From NCBI RefSeq assembly GCF_020991455.1, contig NZ_JAJMOX010000006.1:186001-250000 (forward strand): a DNA stretch of 64,000 bases, read 5' to 3'. The DNA comes from Flavobacterium sp. JAS. Its GTDB lineage: Bacteria; Bacteroidota; Bacteroidia; Flavobacteriales; Flavobacteriaceae. Of this stretch, positions 1 through 9,228 are shown piece by piece. The position numbers were made by a program, and so were the translations under genes. Positions within the stretch are counted from its first letter, which is position 1; each line of letters opens with the position of its first letter. The notes beneath the pieces were generated by a model. That model did not search any database. It saw only the letters and a program-made list of their open reading frames with translations, and was not told the origin of the DNA.

Positions 1-114
1 GTTTTTGCAAGGAATGGCAGATTCTTTTTCAAATGTTTCATTTTCAAATGAAAGCCCTTTGCTGCAACTTGTCAAGATTAAAAACAAAAAGACTAAAATA
101 GTTAAGTGTTTCAT
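1..114 (-). CDS. Lipoprotein, N-terminal part only (runs off the left edge)
   Basis: The minus strand reads an ATG at 112-114 followed by an open frame to the window edge, giving 38 residues. The start is a lysine, a hydrophobic stretch and the lipobox LTSC with Cys17, so the mature protein should begin at a lipidated cysteine. The residues after it (LSFENETFEKESAIPCKN) resemble my memory of the start of flavobacterial DUF3298/DUF4163 lipoproteins, but that is a weak assignment on so little sequence. It is transcribed divergently from the gene at 220, so 115-219 holds both promoters. Seen: the lipoprotein signal. Inferred: the family. Confidence 0.7.
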   Translation of the reverse strand, partial: MKHLTILVFLFLILTSCSKGLSFENETFEKESAIPCKN

Positions 115-178
115 ATCAAAAAGTGTTAATTATATACAAAGGTAAGAAGTTGTATCAGGATTAAAATAAATTAAACGG

Positions 179-186
179 TAAATTTG
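179..186 (+). promoter_or_regulatory. -7 promoter element TAAATTTG
   Basis: This matches the Bacteroidota consensus TAnnTTTG and lies 33 bases before the start codon at 220. A TTG at 150-152 is a possible -33 element, but the spacing of 26 bases is longer than usual. Confidence 0.5.
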
Positions 187-219
187 TACCACAATTAAGC
201 ATTAAAAATTTATAACTAT

Positions 220-1362
220 ATGAAATTCAATACTAAAGTAATACATGGCGGTCAGCATCATGACCCAAGTACAGGGGCCGTTATGCCTCCGGTGTATCAA
301 ACTTCAACATTTATTCAGACAAGTCCGGGAAAACCTTTGGCGGATTATGAATACAGCAGAGCGTCGAATCCAACTCGTACAGCTTTAGAAAATGCTTTGG
401 CAAGTATTGAGAATGGTACGCGCGGATTGGCTTTTTCATCTGGTTTGGCAGCAACAGATTGTATTCTAAGATCGTTTAAAGCGGGTGATGAAATCATTGC
501 TATGGATGATTTATATGGTGGAACTTATAGAATGTTCTCTAGAATTTATAAAGATTCAGGGATTAAATTTCATTTTGTTGATATGACTGATATCGCAAAA
601 TTGAAATCTTTAATTAATGAAAACACAAAATTGGTTTGGGTAGAAACACCAACAAACCCGTTAATGAAATTGGCAGATATCGAAGAAGTGGCAAAAATCA
701 CTAAAGCGAATAATATTTTGTTTGCTGTAGACAATACTTTTGCAACACCATATTTGCAAAAACCTCTTGATTTAGGAGCGGATATCGTTATGCACTCTGC
801 TACAAAATATCTTGGCGGACATTCTGATGTTATTGCCGGAGCTTTAATTGTAAAAGATGAGGCTTTAGGAGATCAATTGCATTTTCAGCAATTTGCAACC
901 GGAGCGACACTTGGACCAATGGATAGTTTCTTGGTTTTAAGAGGAATCAAAACACTTTCATTAAGAGTACAAAGACATTGTGAAAACGGAGAAAAAGTGG
1001 TGGAATATTTGACTAAACATCCAAAAATAAATACGGTTTATTATCCGGGTTTAAAAAGTCATCCATTTCATGAAATTGCTAAAAAGCAAATGAAAGCTTT
1101 TGGCGGAATGGTTTCGTTTACTTTTAAATCAGGAAAGAAAGAAGATTCAATTGCATTTTTAGAGAAACTAAAAGTTTTTACTTTGGCAGAATCTCTTGGA
1201 GGAGTTGAGTCATTGGCAAATCATCCTGCTTTAATGACGCACGCTTCTATTCCGGCTGATAAAAGAGCAGAAGTTGGTATTACTGACGATTTGGTTCGAT
1301 TGAGCGTTGGTATTGAAGATGCCGAAGATTTAATCGCAGATTTAGAACAAGCTTTAGCTTAA
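220..1362 (+). CDS. metB: Cystathionine gamma-synthase / gamma-lyase family PLP enzyme
   Basis: This is a 380-residue Cys/Met-metabolism PLP-dependent enzyme, the normal length for the family. The PLP lysine is in SATKYLGGHSD, with the aspartate that binds the pyridine nitrogen in VDNTFATPY, and YEYSRASNPTR near residues 43-53 is the conserved phosphate and substrate region. The family makes cystathionine from an activated homoserine or cleaves it to cysteine, ammonia and 2-oxobutyrate, in the cytoplasm. Synthase and lyase cannot be separated from motifs alone, so the symbol is provisional. It is a single gene, ending at a strong bidirectional terminator. I see no SAM or T-box type leader upstream; the leader is only about 30 bases. 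Confidence 0.85.
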   Translation: MKFNTKVIHGGQHHDPSTGAVMPPVYQTSTFIQTSPGKPLADYEYSRASNPTRTALENALASIENGTRGLAFSSGLAATDCILRSFKAGDEIIAMDDLYGGTYRMFSRIYKDSGIKFHFVDMTDIAKLKSLINENTKLVWVETPTNPLMKLADIEEVAKITKANNILFAVDNTFATPYLQKPLDLGADIVMHSATKYLGGHSDVIAGALIVKDEALGDQLHFQQFATGATLGPMDSFLVLRGIKTLSLRVQRHCENGEKVVEYLTKHPKINTVYYPGLKSHPFHEIAKKQMKAFGGMVSFTFKSGKKEDSIAFLEKLKVFTLAESLGGVESLANHPALMTHASIPADKRAEVGITDDLVRLSVGIEDAEDLIADLEQALA

Positions 1363-1380
1363 AAATTAAATCTCACAATA

Positions 1381-1430
1381 AAAAAATCCCAAATTCCAAT
1401 CTTAATGATTTTGGAATTTGGGATTTTTTT
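1381..1430. terminator. Bidirectional terminator between convergent genes
   Basis: Arms 1381-1399 and 1411-1429 are perfectly complementary over 19 bases, with an 11-base loop. The stem begins with six A and ends with a T run, so it can serve both the gene ending at 1362 and the minus-strand gene ending at 1447. The core (AAATTCCAA / TTGGAATTT) resembles the large inverted repeat at 17290. Confidence 0.9.
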
Positions 1431-1446
1431 TATTTTTGGAATTTCT

Positions 1447-2241
1447 TTAATATTCTAGGTACATAATGTATCCTACGTTAAACCAAACTTGGGAATCGTT
1501 TGATTTGTTTTCTTTATAAAGATCTTTATTAGGATTTAAACCATCAACCCAATCAGAACTAAATCCTTGATAACGGGCTTCGAACATCAGATCACTCATT
1601 GTGGTCAGTTTGTAATGAATTCCGACACCTGCTGTTACTGATGCTACTATTCCCGATTCACTGGAAAATCCATATGGACGACCGTCTGAAGGAGTTAAGT
1701 ATTTGTAGAAAGTAGTTTGTGGAAGTCCTAAAGTACCTATTCTTGAATCAATTTTGGTAGAGTAATAACTAACCTGAAAACCTAAACTCACGTAAGGGCT
1801 AACGCCGCCAATTGTGTTTTCGAAAGCATGAATTTTCATAAACGGAGAATATTCTAATTGAGCTCCAAGATTGACTAAAGTAGAAGTGCCGTGCATCGCT
1901 CTAAGATGTTGCACAAGGTTCTTGACTTTTTCTCTTTCTACCCATTCTCCAAAATGTTCTAATTTGGTTGTGTTGAAAGACAACTCAGATCTTACTTTGA
2001 AATGTTCTGTAAAAAAATTTTCTCTGTTGTTATTGGCTGAAAAATTTAAAAAGTGTACAACTCCAACGCCAAATCCGACGTTTCCGACATTTGTGTCAAA
2101 GTCGTTTCTTTGACCGTAATCAGATTGAAAAACTACAGGTCCTAATATTATTCCTACTTCTTGTGCTAAATCGGACTGTGCAGATACAATAGTAGATATG
2201 CCAAATATGGCAAATAGAGTGGTAATTACTGGTTTAAGCAT
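1447..2241 (-). CDS. Exported protein, probable outer-membrane beta-barrel
   Basis: The 264-residue product has a signal peptide (about residues 1-21, cleavage after VSA-Q). The mature part alternates polar and aromatic residues in segments such as GVSPYVSLGFQVSYYS, VTAGVGIHYKL and DLMFEARYQGFSS, and the chain ends in YIMYLEY. A terminal aromatic beta strand is typical of outer-membrane beta-barrel proteins assembled by BAM. No enzyme motif is visible. It is monocistronic, divergent from the glutamate dehydrogenase gene, with a good promoter at 2265-2294. Function is unknown; porin or structural roles are equally possible. Confidence 0.65.
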   Translation of the reverse strand: MLKPVITTLFAIFGISTIVSAQSDLAQEVGIILGPVVFQSDYGQRNDFDTNVGNVGFGVGVVHFLNFSANNNRENFFTEHFKVRSELSFNTTKLEHFGEWVEREKVKNLVQHLRAMHGTSTLVNLGAQLEYSPFMKIHAFENTIGGVSPYVSLGFQVSYYSTKIDSRIGTLGLPQTTFYKYLTPSDGRPYGFSSESGIVASVTAGVGIHYKLTTMSDLMFEARYQGFSSDWVDGLNPNKDLYKENKSNDSQVWFNVGYIMYLEY

Positions 2242-2264
2242 AGTTTTGGGCTTTCTAATCTAGG

Positions 2265-2294
2265 CAAATATATAAAAAACATGGTCGATTCAAA
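2265..2294 (-). promoter_or_regulatory. Promoter with -33 TTTG and -7 TATATTTG
   Basis: Read on the minus strand, TTTG at 2294-2291 is followed by an 18-base spacer and TATATTTG at 2272-2265. This is a full match to the Bacteroidota promoter consensus and sits 24 bases before the start codon of the gene at 1447-2241. Confidence 0.65.
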
Positions 2295-2455
2295 ATATTA
2301 AATTATGCTATTAGAAAATAAGTAATAAAATACTTAATTTACTAACTTTAACTATGTTAATTTGATGTAAACTTAGAAGTGTAAATGTTATTTTAATCAA
2401 TGTTTGAAAAATAAACAAATCTACTGCCTAGATGTGAAAAAATAACAATTTACTG

Positions 2456-2463
2456 TATCTTTG
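2456..2463 (+). promoter_or_regulatory. -7 promoter element TATCTTTG for gdhA
   Basis: TATCTTTG matches TAnnTTTG and lies 78 bases before the preferred gdhA start at 2542. Its presence inside the longer open frame (which could begin at 2461) argues for the downstream start. No convincing -33 TTTG is present. The rest of 2242-2541 is AT-rich and holds only this and the divergent promoter. Confidence 0.5.
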
Positions 2464-2541
2464 TGTGTTATTACGAAAACGTTTTCTCTAAACGTTATCG
2501 TATATATAGTTGAGCAGAAAAATAAAATAATTTATTTCAAA

Positions 2542-3885
2542 ATGGAACAAAAAATAAATGAGTTTATGGCTCTTGTAGAGTCAAAGAATCCAAACGAGCC
2601 TGAGTTTCTTCAAGCCGTAAGAGAGTTTGCAGAAACGGTAATTCCATTTATTGCAGAAAGAAAAAAATACGACGGTAAGAATTTGCTTCTTAGAATAGCT
2701 GAACCAGAACGTTCTATAATATTTAGAGTTCCGTGGGTGGACGACCAAGGAGAGATAATTGTAAACAGAGGTTTTAGAATTCAGATGAATTCTGCAATTG
2801 GACCGTACAAAGGTGGAATTAGATTTCATCATTCGGTAAATCTATCAGTTTTAAAATTTTTAGCTTTCGAACAAGTTTTTAAGAATAGTCTTACAACACT
2901 TCCTATGGGTGGTGGAAAAGGAGGTTCTGATTTTGATCCGGAAGGAAAATCTGATGGAGAAATAATGCGTTTTTGTCAATCGTTTATGACTGAGTTATGT
3001 CGTCATATCGGGCCTGACTTAGATGTTCCTGCTGGAGATATTGGTGTTGGAGCCAGAGAGATCGGATATTTATTTGGTCAATACAAAAGAATCAGAAACG
3101 AATTTACAGGTGTTTTAACCGGTAAAGGAATTGCTTACGGAGGATCGTTAATACGTCCTGAGGCTACAGGATACGGAGTTGTTTATTTTACTGATCAAAT
3201 GTTGCGTACTATCGGACATGAAATTAAAGGTAAGAGAGTGGCAATTTCAGGATTTGGAAATGTGGCTTGGGGTGTTGCTTTAAAAATAAATGAACTAGGA
3301 GGAAAAGTAGTTACTATTTCTGGACCTGATGGTTATATTTATGATGAAGAAGGTATCTCTGGAGAGAAAATCGAACACATGGTAGAAATGAGAGCAACTG
3401 GTGATAACAGAGCTGAAGTTTATACTCATAAATATCCAAACGCTATTTTCCATAAAGGAAAAAGCCCATGGGAAGTAAAAGTTGATATTGCTATTCCATG
3501 TGCAACTCAAAATGAGTTAACAGGAGAGGATGCAAAAAAACTTATTGATAATGGTGTTTTGTGTGTAACTGAAGCTGCAAATATGCCATCTACTCTTGAT
3601 GCAATTAAATTATTCCTGGACAATAAAGTATTATTTGCTCCTGGAAAAGCTGCAAACGCAGGTGGAGTTGCTGCATCTGGATTAGAAATGACTCAAAACT
3701 CAATTCGTCTAAACTGGACAAGTGAAGAAGTTGATTTAAGATTAAAAGATATCATGGTTGGAATTCACAACCAATGTAAAAAATACGGTGCTGGTGAAGA
3801 TGGTTATGTTAACTACGTTAAAGGAGCTAACATTGCCGGATTTGTTAAAGTTGCCGATGCTATGCTTGCACAAGGTGTAGTATAA
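2542..3885 (+). CDS. gdhA: NADP-specific glutamate dehydrogenase
   Basis: It interconverts 2-oxoglutarate plus ammonia and glutamate. The frame is open from 2461, but the start at 2542 gives 447 residues, the standard length of hexameric bacterial GDH, and begins with the family-like MEQKINEFMALVESKNP. The dehydrogenase fold is clear: PYKGGIRFH and the catalytic-lysine loop LPMGGGKGGSDFDP, the catalytic aspartate in VPAGDIGVGAREIG, and the nucleotide-binding ISGFGNVAWG. The C-terminal PGKAANAGGVAASGLEM is the family signature. NADP preference is inferred from overall similarity to the 447-residue class. It is a single-gene unit ending at the terminator 3905-3944. Confidence 0.95.
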   Translation: MEQKINEFMALVESKNPNEPEFLQAVREFAETVIPFIAERKKYDGKNLLLRIAEPERSIIFRVPWVDDQGEIIVNRGFRIQMNSAIGPYKGGIRFHHSVNLSVLKFLAFEQVFKNSLTTLPMGGGKGGSDFDPEGKSDGEIMRFCQSFMTELCRHIGPDLDVPAGDIGVGAREIGYLFGQYKRIRNEFTGVLTGKGIAYGGSLIRPEATGYGVVYFTDQMLRTIGHEIKGKRVAISGFGNVAWGVALKINELGGKVVTISGPDGYIYDEEGISGEKIEHMVEMRATGDNRAEVYTHKYPNAIFHKGKSPWEVKVDIAIPCATQNELTGEDAKKLIDNGVLCVTEAANMPSTLDAIKLFLDNKVLFAPGKAANAGGVAASGLEMTQNSIRLNWTSEEVDLRLKDIMVGIHNQCKKYGAGEDGYVNYVKGANIAGFVKVADAMLAQGVV

Positions 3886-3904
3886 TAATAAATCAAAATT
3901 TAAG

Positions 3905-3944
3905 AAGCCTTCATCTATCGGAAACGAAAGATGAGGGCTTTTTT
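3905..3944 (+). terminator. Rho-independent terminator after gdhA
   Basis: Arms AAGCCTTCATCT (3905-3916) and AGATGAGGGCTT (3929-3940) pair over 12 bases with one G-T wobble, followed by a T run. Just downstream (3950-3972) is a short degenerate piece of the CCACGAATTC repeat seen intact at 51956. Confidence 0.9.
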
Positions 3945-4035
3945 GTTTTTCGCCACGAATTCCTGGCGAATCTATATAGAAAGAAAATGATTTTTATTTT
4001 AAAGAAGAACAAAAATCAAATACTTTCGTTTGTAG

Positions 4036-4043
4036 TATATTTG
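4036..4043 (+). promoter_or_regulatory. -7 promoter element TATATTTG
   Basis: It matches TAnnTTTG, lies 21 bases before the porZ start codon, and has no clear -33 partner at the usual distance. Confidence 0.5.
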
Positions 4044-4064
4044 TCTATCCGAATACATTAAATA

Positions 4065-6347
4065 ATGAAGAGAAGCTTTCTGTATATTTTATTTTTATTG
4101 TTGTTTCAATTTAGTTTTGCGCAAAGTAAATTGTCTTGGCAAGGTTATTTTTCGTTTAACGAAATAAAAGATATTTCAGAATCTTCGACCACGGTTTTTG
4201 CTGCTTCAGAGAATGCTTTATTCACTAAAAATGCAGCTACAAATGTTGTTAAAACAACTACTACAGTCGACGGACTTTCTGGTCAGACTATTTCGGCAGT
4301 TTATTATAGTGAAGCATTCAAAAAAACTATTGTAGGTTACGAAAACGGTTTGATTATCGTTGTCAATGAAACCGATGGGAGTATGCTAAAAGTAGTTGAT
4401 ATCATTAATAAACAACTACCTGCAAATCTTAAAAAAGTGAATCATTTTATGGAGCACAATGGTTTGCTTTATGTTTCTTGCGATTTCGGAATCGTGCAAT
4501 TTAATTTGACGACTTCGAAATTTGGAGATACTTATTTTATTGGAGACAATGGCGCGGAAATCAGCGTAAAACAAACCACTTTTTTTAACGGATTTATTTA
4601 CGCCGCAACTTCAAGCGGTATTAGAAAAGCCGATAGTACAAATGCAAATCTGATTGATTATAAACAATGGACTATTGTAAATCCGGGAGATTGGTCAAGT
4701 GTCGAAACTTTAGATACAGAACTTATAGCTATAAATTCAAGCGGTTATATTCATCGTTTTAACTCCAGTACATTTATTGGGTTTTTACAGCTTCCACAGC
4801 CTTCTACAGATATGAGAGCCAAAAATCATAATTTGTTTATTACCATACCAAATTCGGTTTACGTCTATAACAATCAAATGGTTTTGAGTCGTCAAATTAC
4901 AAATACGCAGGTTTTGAGCAATAATTTAAATTTTACCTGTACAACGGCTGTTGGCGATTTAATTTATATTGGAACAAAAGAAAAAGGATTATTCTCCTCG
5001 ACGCTTGCAGGAATTTCGGCTTTTACAGAAAATACACCAACGGGGCCAATCCGAAATAATGTTTTCTCATTAGATGTTACTCCAAATGCGCTTTGGGCAG
5101 TTTATGGAGATTATGATACCTATTATAATCCATATCCATTAGACAGTTATGGCGTTAGTAAATACAATACATCAGGTTGGTTGAATATTCCGTATTCAGA
5201 AGTTTATGATGCACAGTCGATAACCCGGGTTATTGTGAATCCTGCCAATGAAAAACAAGTTTATGCCAGTTCTTTTTTTTCAGGACTATTAAAAATAGAA
5301 GATGATGTTCCGAATTTTTTATACAATCAAAAAAATAGCGGATTAGAGTCTATAGCCTACGAAGGGCCAAATTATATAGATGTTCGTATTAACGGAACTG
5401 CTTTTGATAAATCTGGTAATTTATGGGTAACCAATAGCCGAATTAAGAACGGTTTGAAGGTTTTAAAAGCAAATGGTCAATGGGGAAGTTATGCCACAAG
5501 TTTAATTCTTAATAATGCAGAAACGACGAGTTATGCCAATATTGTTATTGATAAAAATAACACAAAATGGATTTCAACGAGCAATGATGGAGTAATTGGT
5601 TTTAATGAAAGTACAAATACATTCAAAAAAATGACTTTTGGTGCAGATTTAGGGAATTTACCAATTGCCGATGTGAGATCTGTGGCGCTTGATACTAAAA
5701 ATCAGCTTTGGATAGGAACAACAAAAGGATTAAGAGTTTTATCTAATGTTGGAAGTTTTCAAACAGAAAGCCAGTTAAAAGCAAATCCTATTATTATAAT
5801 GGAAGATAATTTGCCTCAGGAATTATTGTACGAGCAGTTTATTACTTCAATCGCAGTCGACGGATCAAACAACAAATGGATTGGTACGGCTGATTCCGGA
5901 ATTTTTATGGTATCGCCAAACGGTCAGGAAACAAAATATCATTTTACGATAAGCAATTCTCCGTTGCCAAGTAATGCCATAAACGATGTTAAAATTAATA
6001 GTGCAACGGGCGAAGTTTTTATTGCAACAACAAAAGGAATGATTTCTTTTAAAGGAATTGCAACAGGCGCCAACGAAGATTTGAATAACGTATATATTTA
6101 TCCAAATCCCGTTCGTCCAAACTTTTCGGGAACAGTAAAAGTGGCCGGATTAATTGATAAAGCCAATGTAAAAATCACAGATATCGAAGGTAATTTAGTT
6201 TACGAAACCACTTCGACAGGAGGAACGATAGAATGGGATACAACTGCTTTTGGCAGATATAAAGTAGCTTCGGGAGTTTATATGGTTTTTATCTCTGCCG
6301 AAGATGGCAGCGAAACCAAAGTTAAAAAAGTAATGATAATTAGGTAA
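4065..6347 (+). CDS. porZ: PorZ, type IX secretion system surface component
   Basis: The 760-residue product has a signal peptide (cleavage near FSFA-Q, residue 20). A body of beta-propeller repeats follows, including two-component-regulator-like blades such as NLWVTNSRI, TKWISTSNDG, QLWIGTTKG and NKWIGTADSG. The last ~85 residues form a type-A sorting domain starting at VYIYPNPV and ending VKKVMIIR. In Porphyromonas gingivalis PorZ belongs to the outer-membrane attachment complex with the sortase PorU and delivers anionic LPS; the role here is inferred from matching architecture. It lies directly before recO, a neighbourhood I recall from other flavobacteria. The 101-base gap to recO is AT-rich with repeated ATAATTAGATAAT-like tracts. 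Confidence 0.85.
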   Translation: MKRSFLYILFLLLFQFSFAQSKLSWQGYFSFNEIKDISESSTTVFAASENALFTKNAATNVVKTTTTVDGLSGQTISAVYYSEAFKKTIVGYENGLIIVVNETDGSMLKVVDIINKQLPANLKKVNHFMEHNGLLYVSCDFGIVQFNLTTSKFGDTYFIGDNGAEISVKQTTFFNGFIYAATSSGIRKADSTNANLIDYKQWTIVNPGDWSSVETLDTELIAINSSGYIHRFNSSTFIGFLQLPQPSTDMRAKNHNLFITIPNSVYVYNNQMVLSRQITNTQVLSNNLNFTCTTAVGDLIYIGTKEKGLFSSTLAGISAFTENTPTGPIRNNVFSLDVTPNALWAVYGDYDTYYNPYPLDSYGVSKYNTSGWLNIPYSEVYDAQSITRVIVNPANEKQVYASSFFSGLLKIEDDVPNFLYNQKNSGLESIAYEGPNYIDVRINGTAFDKSGNLWVTNSRIKNGLKVLKANGQWGSYATSLILNNAETTSYANIVIDKNNTKWISTSNDGVIGFNESTNTFKKMTFGADLGNLPIADVRSVALDTKNQLWIGTTKGLRVLSNVGSFQTESQLKANPIIIMEDNLPQELLYEQFITSIAVDGSNNKWIGTADSGIFMVSPNGQETKYHFTISNSPLPSNAINDVKINSATGEVFIATTKGMISFKGIATGANEDLNNVYIYPNPVRPNFSGTVKVAGLIDKANVKITDIEGNLVYETTSTGGTIEWDTTAFGRYKVASGVYMVFISAEDGSETKVKKVMIIR

Positions 6348-6448
6348 TTAGATAATGTGGCAATTGAGATAATTAGATAATTGTTGTAGTCTGAATAATC
6401 TAAGTGAATTTATATAGTCAAAAGTCTAACAATCTAATAATCTAAATA

Positions 6449-7162
6449 GTGCTTGTCAAAACCAAAGCAATAGTAATTTCGTCATTAAAATTTCAGGAAA
6501 AAAGTCTGATCGTTAAGTGTTTTACGCTTTCAAATGGCTTGAAATCTTATTTTGTGCGCGATGCTTTTTCGAGTCGAAAGGCAAGTCAGAAAATTGCTTA
6601 CTTCCAACCCTTGTCTATTCTTGAAATTGAAGCGGTTCATAAAAATAAAGGCACTCTGGAAAACTTTAAAGAAATTAAAGTTGCTGTTCCTTTTCAGAGT
6701 ATTCATACTGATCTGGTCAAAAGTACGATGGTAATGTTTCTGTCCGAAATGTTGCATTATTCCATTCAGGAAGAAGAAAAAAACGAATCCCTTTTTGTTT
6801 TTCTAGAAACCGCTTTGACATGGCTTGACCATCATGATGAAATTTCTAATTTTCATTTAATATTACTTTTAGAAGCTACCAAATATTTAGGATTTTATCC
6901 GGACGATTCAGAGATTAATTTGCCTTATTTTGAAATGATAGAAGGTATTTTTACACCTTTTCACGGCTTAAGTGCACTTACAGAACACGAAACAAACCTG
7001 TTTAAAAAGTTAATAGATTTGAAATTCGACAACGCTCATAAAGTCTTTAATGTGGTCGAAAGACAGGCTTTATTAAAGATTCTGATTGATTATTACAGCT
7101 TCCATTTAGACGGTTTCAAAAAGCCAAAATCCTTAGACGTTTTGAGGGAAATATTTTCTTAA
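6449..7162 (+). CDS. recO: DNA repair protein RecO
   Basis: The 237-residue product has the RecO N-terminal OB-fold (LVKTKAIVISSLKFQEKSLIV) followed by the helical C-terminal domain. RecO loads RecA on SSB-coated single-stranded DNA in the RecFOR pathway. The start is GTG at 6449: the residues that follow are the conserved beginning of the family, and no upstream ATG lies in frame close by. The four-cysteine zinc site found in some RecO proteins is not visible. It follows porZ on the same strand and may be co-transcribed with it, since no terminator lies between them. Confidence 0.93.
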   Translation: MLVKTKAIVISSLKFQEKSLIVKCFTLSNGLKSYFVRDAFSSRKASQKIAYFQPLSILEIEAVHKNKGTLENFKEIKVAVPFQSIHTDLVKSTMVMFLSEMLHYSIQEEEKNESLFVFLETALTWLDHHDEISNFHLILLLEATKYLGFYPDDSEINLPYFEMIEGIFTPFHGLSALTEHETNLFKKLIDLKFDNAHKVFNVVERQALLKILIDYYSFHLDGFKKPKSLDVLREIFS

Positions 7163-7180
7163 AATCGAATCCTATTTTTA

Positions 7181-7188
7181 TATATTTG
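7181..7188 (+). promoter_or_regulatory. -7 promoter element TATATTTG
   Basis: It matches TAnnTTTG between recO and the gene at 7281, leaving a leader of about 85 bases. No -33 TTTG lies at normal spacing. Confidence 0.45.
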
Positions 7189-7280
7189 TGCAGTGAATTT
7201 TTATTAAATTATTTTTTAATAAGTTAATTCCATAAAAAGATCCCCAGCCTAATTATTAAAATTTTAAAGAAAAAACTACC

Positions 7281-9173
7281 ATGAAGAAAATTACGTTTTC
7301 GATTATTTTACTTTTATTAGTCAGCGTTTCGGCTATTTCCCAAAGGAAATATGACGAAATAGTTAAGACAGAGAATGCTGTACAAGATATGGTACAAAAT
7401 GGAATTACAGGAATTGTTGTTTTTAATGAAGGAGGAACGATTAAAGGTTTAGATCCTGAAACTAAAAAAGTTGTATGGACTTTGACCAAAGATGATTTTG
7501 GAGGTAAATCAGCATTGACTATCATAGGCGATACTGATCTTACAAAGCTTTTTGATGATAAAAGTGCTTTAACTAGCGTTGCCGGAAGCCCTTATGTTGA
7601 AGCTTACATTAATAATAAGTACATTATCATTAATACTGATACTGGTAAAGTGGTTTATAACTCATCAAAAGAATCTTTTTGGGTAACGCAATCAGATTTT
7701 ATTCCTGAGACAAATGAGTATTTGCTTACTTTGAAAAAAGATGGCGACATGGCAATTGCATTATTGGATATGACGACTGGCGAATTAAAATGGAATACTA
7801 CTGTAGATAAAGCGAAGTCATTATTTAGCTTCTCTTTTAGAGAGTCAGTAAATACAAACGTTGCTACAGTACACGGATCTGTAATTTACTATTTATTGTA
7901 CGGAAAATTATATTCGTTTGATAGAGCTACCGGAAAGTTAAACTGGAAAGGAGAAGAAGATTATTCAAAATTCTTTTTAACTCAAAATGATAAAAATATT
8001 GTTGTAGTGAATAACACTGGAACTTTTTCGAATAAACAATATTTGAATGTTTTGAATACAGAAACAGGAAAAAGTATCTGGAAAGAATCAATCAAAACAA
8101 AAAGAGTTGTTTATCTTGAAGATTGGGGAACAAAAATATTAGTAGCTCATTATAGTGGGTTTAACTTTTTTGACCTAAAAACAGGTGAAAAAATCTGGAA
8201 AAAAGATGCACGTGGAGATGGTTTGAAAAGAGTAATTCCAATCGATCAGGATTTCTTATATGTTGCTGAAAACGAAATGATGTTGATCAACAAAGACGGA
8301 GAGAAACTTTGGAAAAAATTCATCGAAATTTCTGATGATAAAGAAGATCCAATTTACTACTTAGGAAAAGTTGGTGAAAAAGTAATGTACCTTACAGGAA
8401 CTTACGGAAACATGGTTGACTACAAAACTGGAGCTAAACTTTGGAAACGTAATATTCAATTTGATAAAGACCGTCCGGTTTTACCAACTTATGACGAAGC
8501 TACAAATTCTTACTTAGTATATAATGACGAGAAATTATACAAATTTGATCCAAGCATTAGTGATAAGCCAGAGCCATTTGCTAAAGTAAATATCAAAAAA
8601 GAAAAAGAATTAAACAGTATCGAATTATTCCCTTGGGGAGTTGTGCTTTCAGGACCACTTGAAGTAATGGGAGTTAATATGGATGGAACAATCAAATATC
8701 ACCTTACTTATACACAACCTGGAGAAGGAACAAGACGTCTTATAAAAAGTGCTGCCATTGTTGGAAGTATCGGTTTAGGAGTTGCTTCAGGAGTAAGCGA
8801 CGTTAAAGGTTCAGAAGTAACAATGACTTACCGTGATTCTGATGGAAATATGAGAACTTCAGTTTTGAAGAAAGAAGATCAAACGAATAAAGATCAGGCA
8901 AACGCTTATGCAGCCGGATCTGTAGCTCTTGGTATTGTCGCAGCTAAATTTAATTCTCGTTTTAATGCAATGAAGCAAAACAGAGATTACTCTTATATTT
9001 TTGCAAAAGCAGAGACTGGAGAAAAAATTCTTGTAAAAGTGAGTAAAGTAGACGGAGTTGAGGTTGATAAAATTATTTTTACAAACAATAAACCGGTTTA
9101 TGAAGTAGATCCTGCAACACAAAACATTTTTTATGTTTCGGATAAATCTATTCAGATCTTTAATAAAAAATAA
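7281..9173 (+). CDS. Exported PQQ-like beta-propeller protein
   Basis: The 630-residue protein has a signal peptide (about residues 1-20) and a repeated motif in which a TG or DG turn precedes a tryptophan: DMTTGELKW, RATGKLNW, TETGKSIW, LKTGEKIW, NKDGEKLW and YKTGAKLW. This is the BamB/PQQ-dehydrogenase-like propeller fold, but the cofactor residues of a PQQ enzyme are not evident, so a binding or scaffolding role in the envelope is more likely. Unusually, after the propeller there are two short glycine/alanine-rich hydrophobic stretches (around IVGSIGLGVASGV and YAAGSVALGIVAAKF). It ends at the terminator 9189-9224 and precedes another exported protein of unknown function. Confidence 0.7.
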   Translation: MKKITFSIILLLLVSVSAISQRKYDEIVKTENAVQDMVQNGITGIVVFNEGGTIKGLDPETKKVVWTLTKDDFGGKSALTIIGDTDLTKLFDDKSALTSVAGSPYVEAYINNKYIIINTDTGKVVYNSSKESFWVTQSDFIPETNEYLLTLKKDGDMAIALLDMTTGELKWNTTVDKAKSLFSFSFRESVNTNVATVHGSVIYYLLYGKLYSFDRATGKLNWKGEEDYSKFFLTQNDKNIVVVNNTGTFSNKQYLNVLNTETGKSIWKESIKTKRVVYLEDWGTKILVAHYSGFNFFDLKTGEKIWKKDARGDGLKRVIPIDQDFLYVAENEMMLINKDGEKLWKKFIEISDDKEDPIYYLGKVGEKVMYLTGTYGNMVDYKTGAKLWKRNIQFDKDRPVLPTYDEATNSYLVYNDEKLYKFDPSISDKPEPFAKVNIKKEKELNSIELFPWGVVLSGPLEVMGVNMDGTIKYHLTYTQPGEGTRRLIKSAAIVGSIGLGVASGVSDVKGSEVTMTYRDSDGNMRTSVLKKEDQTNKDQANAYAAGSVALGIVAAKFNSRFNAMKQNRDYSYIFAKAETGEKILVKVSKVDGVEVDKIIFTNNKPVYEVDPATQNIFYVSDKSIQIFNKK

Positions 9174-9188
9174 GAACAATAAAACCCC

Positions 9189-9224
9189 AAAGCCATCAGG
9201 ATTTATTTCTGATGGCTTTTTTTT
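9189..9224 (+). terminator. Rho-independent terminator touching the next gene's start
   Basis: AAAGCCATCAG (9189-9199) pairs perfectly with CTGATGGCTTT (9209-9219), with a 9-base loop and eight T. The start codon of the next gene is at 9229, only four bases after the T run. Confidence 0.85.
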
Positions 9225-9228
9225 GCCT

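Noticed and set aside
115..219. Possible SAM riboswitch or T-box before the cystathionine enzyme gene
   Set aside because: The space after the -7 element is only about 33 bases; no such structure fits.
2461..2541. Longer N-terminus for glutamate dehydrogenase
   Set aside because: The extra 27 residues lie over the promoter, and the start at 2542 gives the usual 447 residues.
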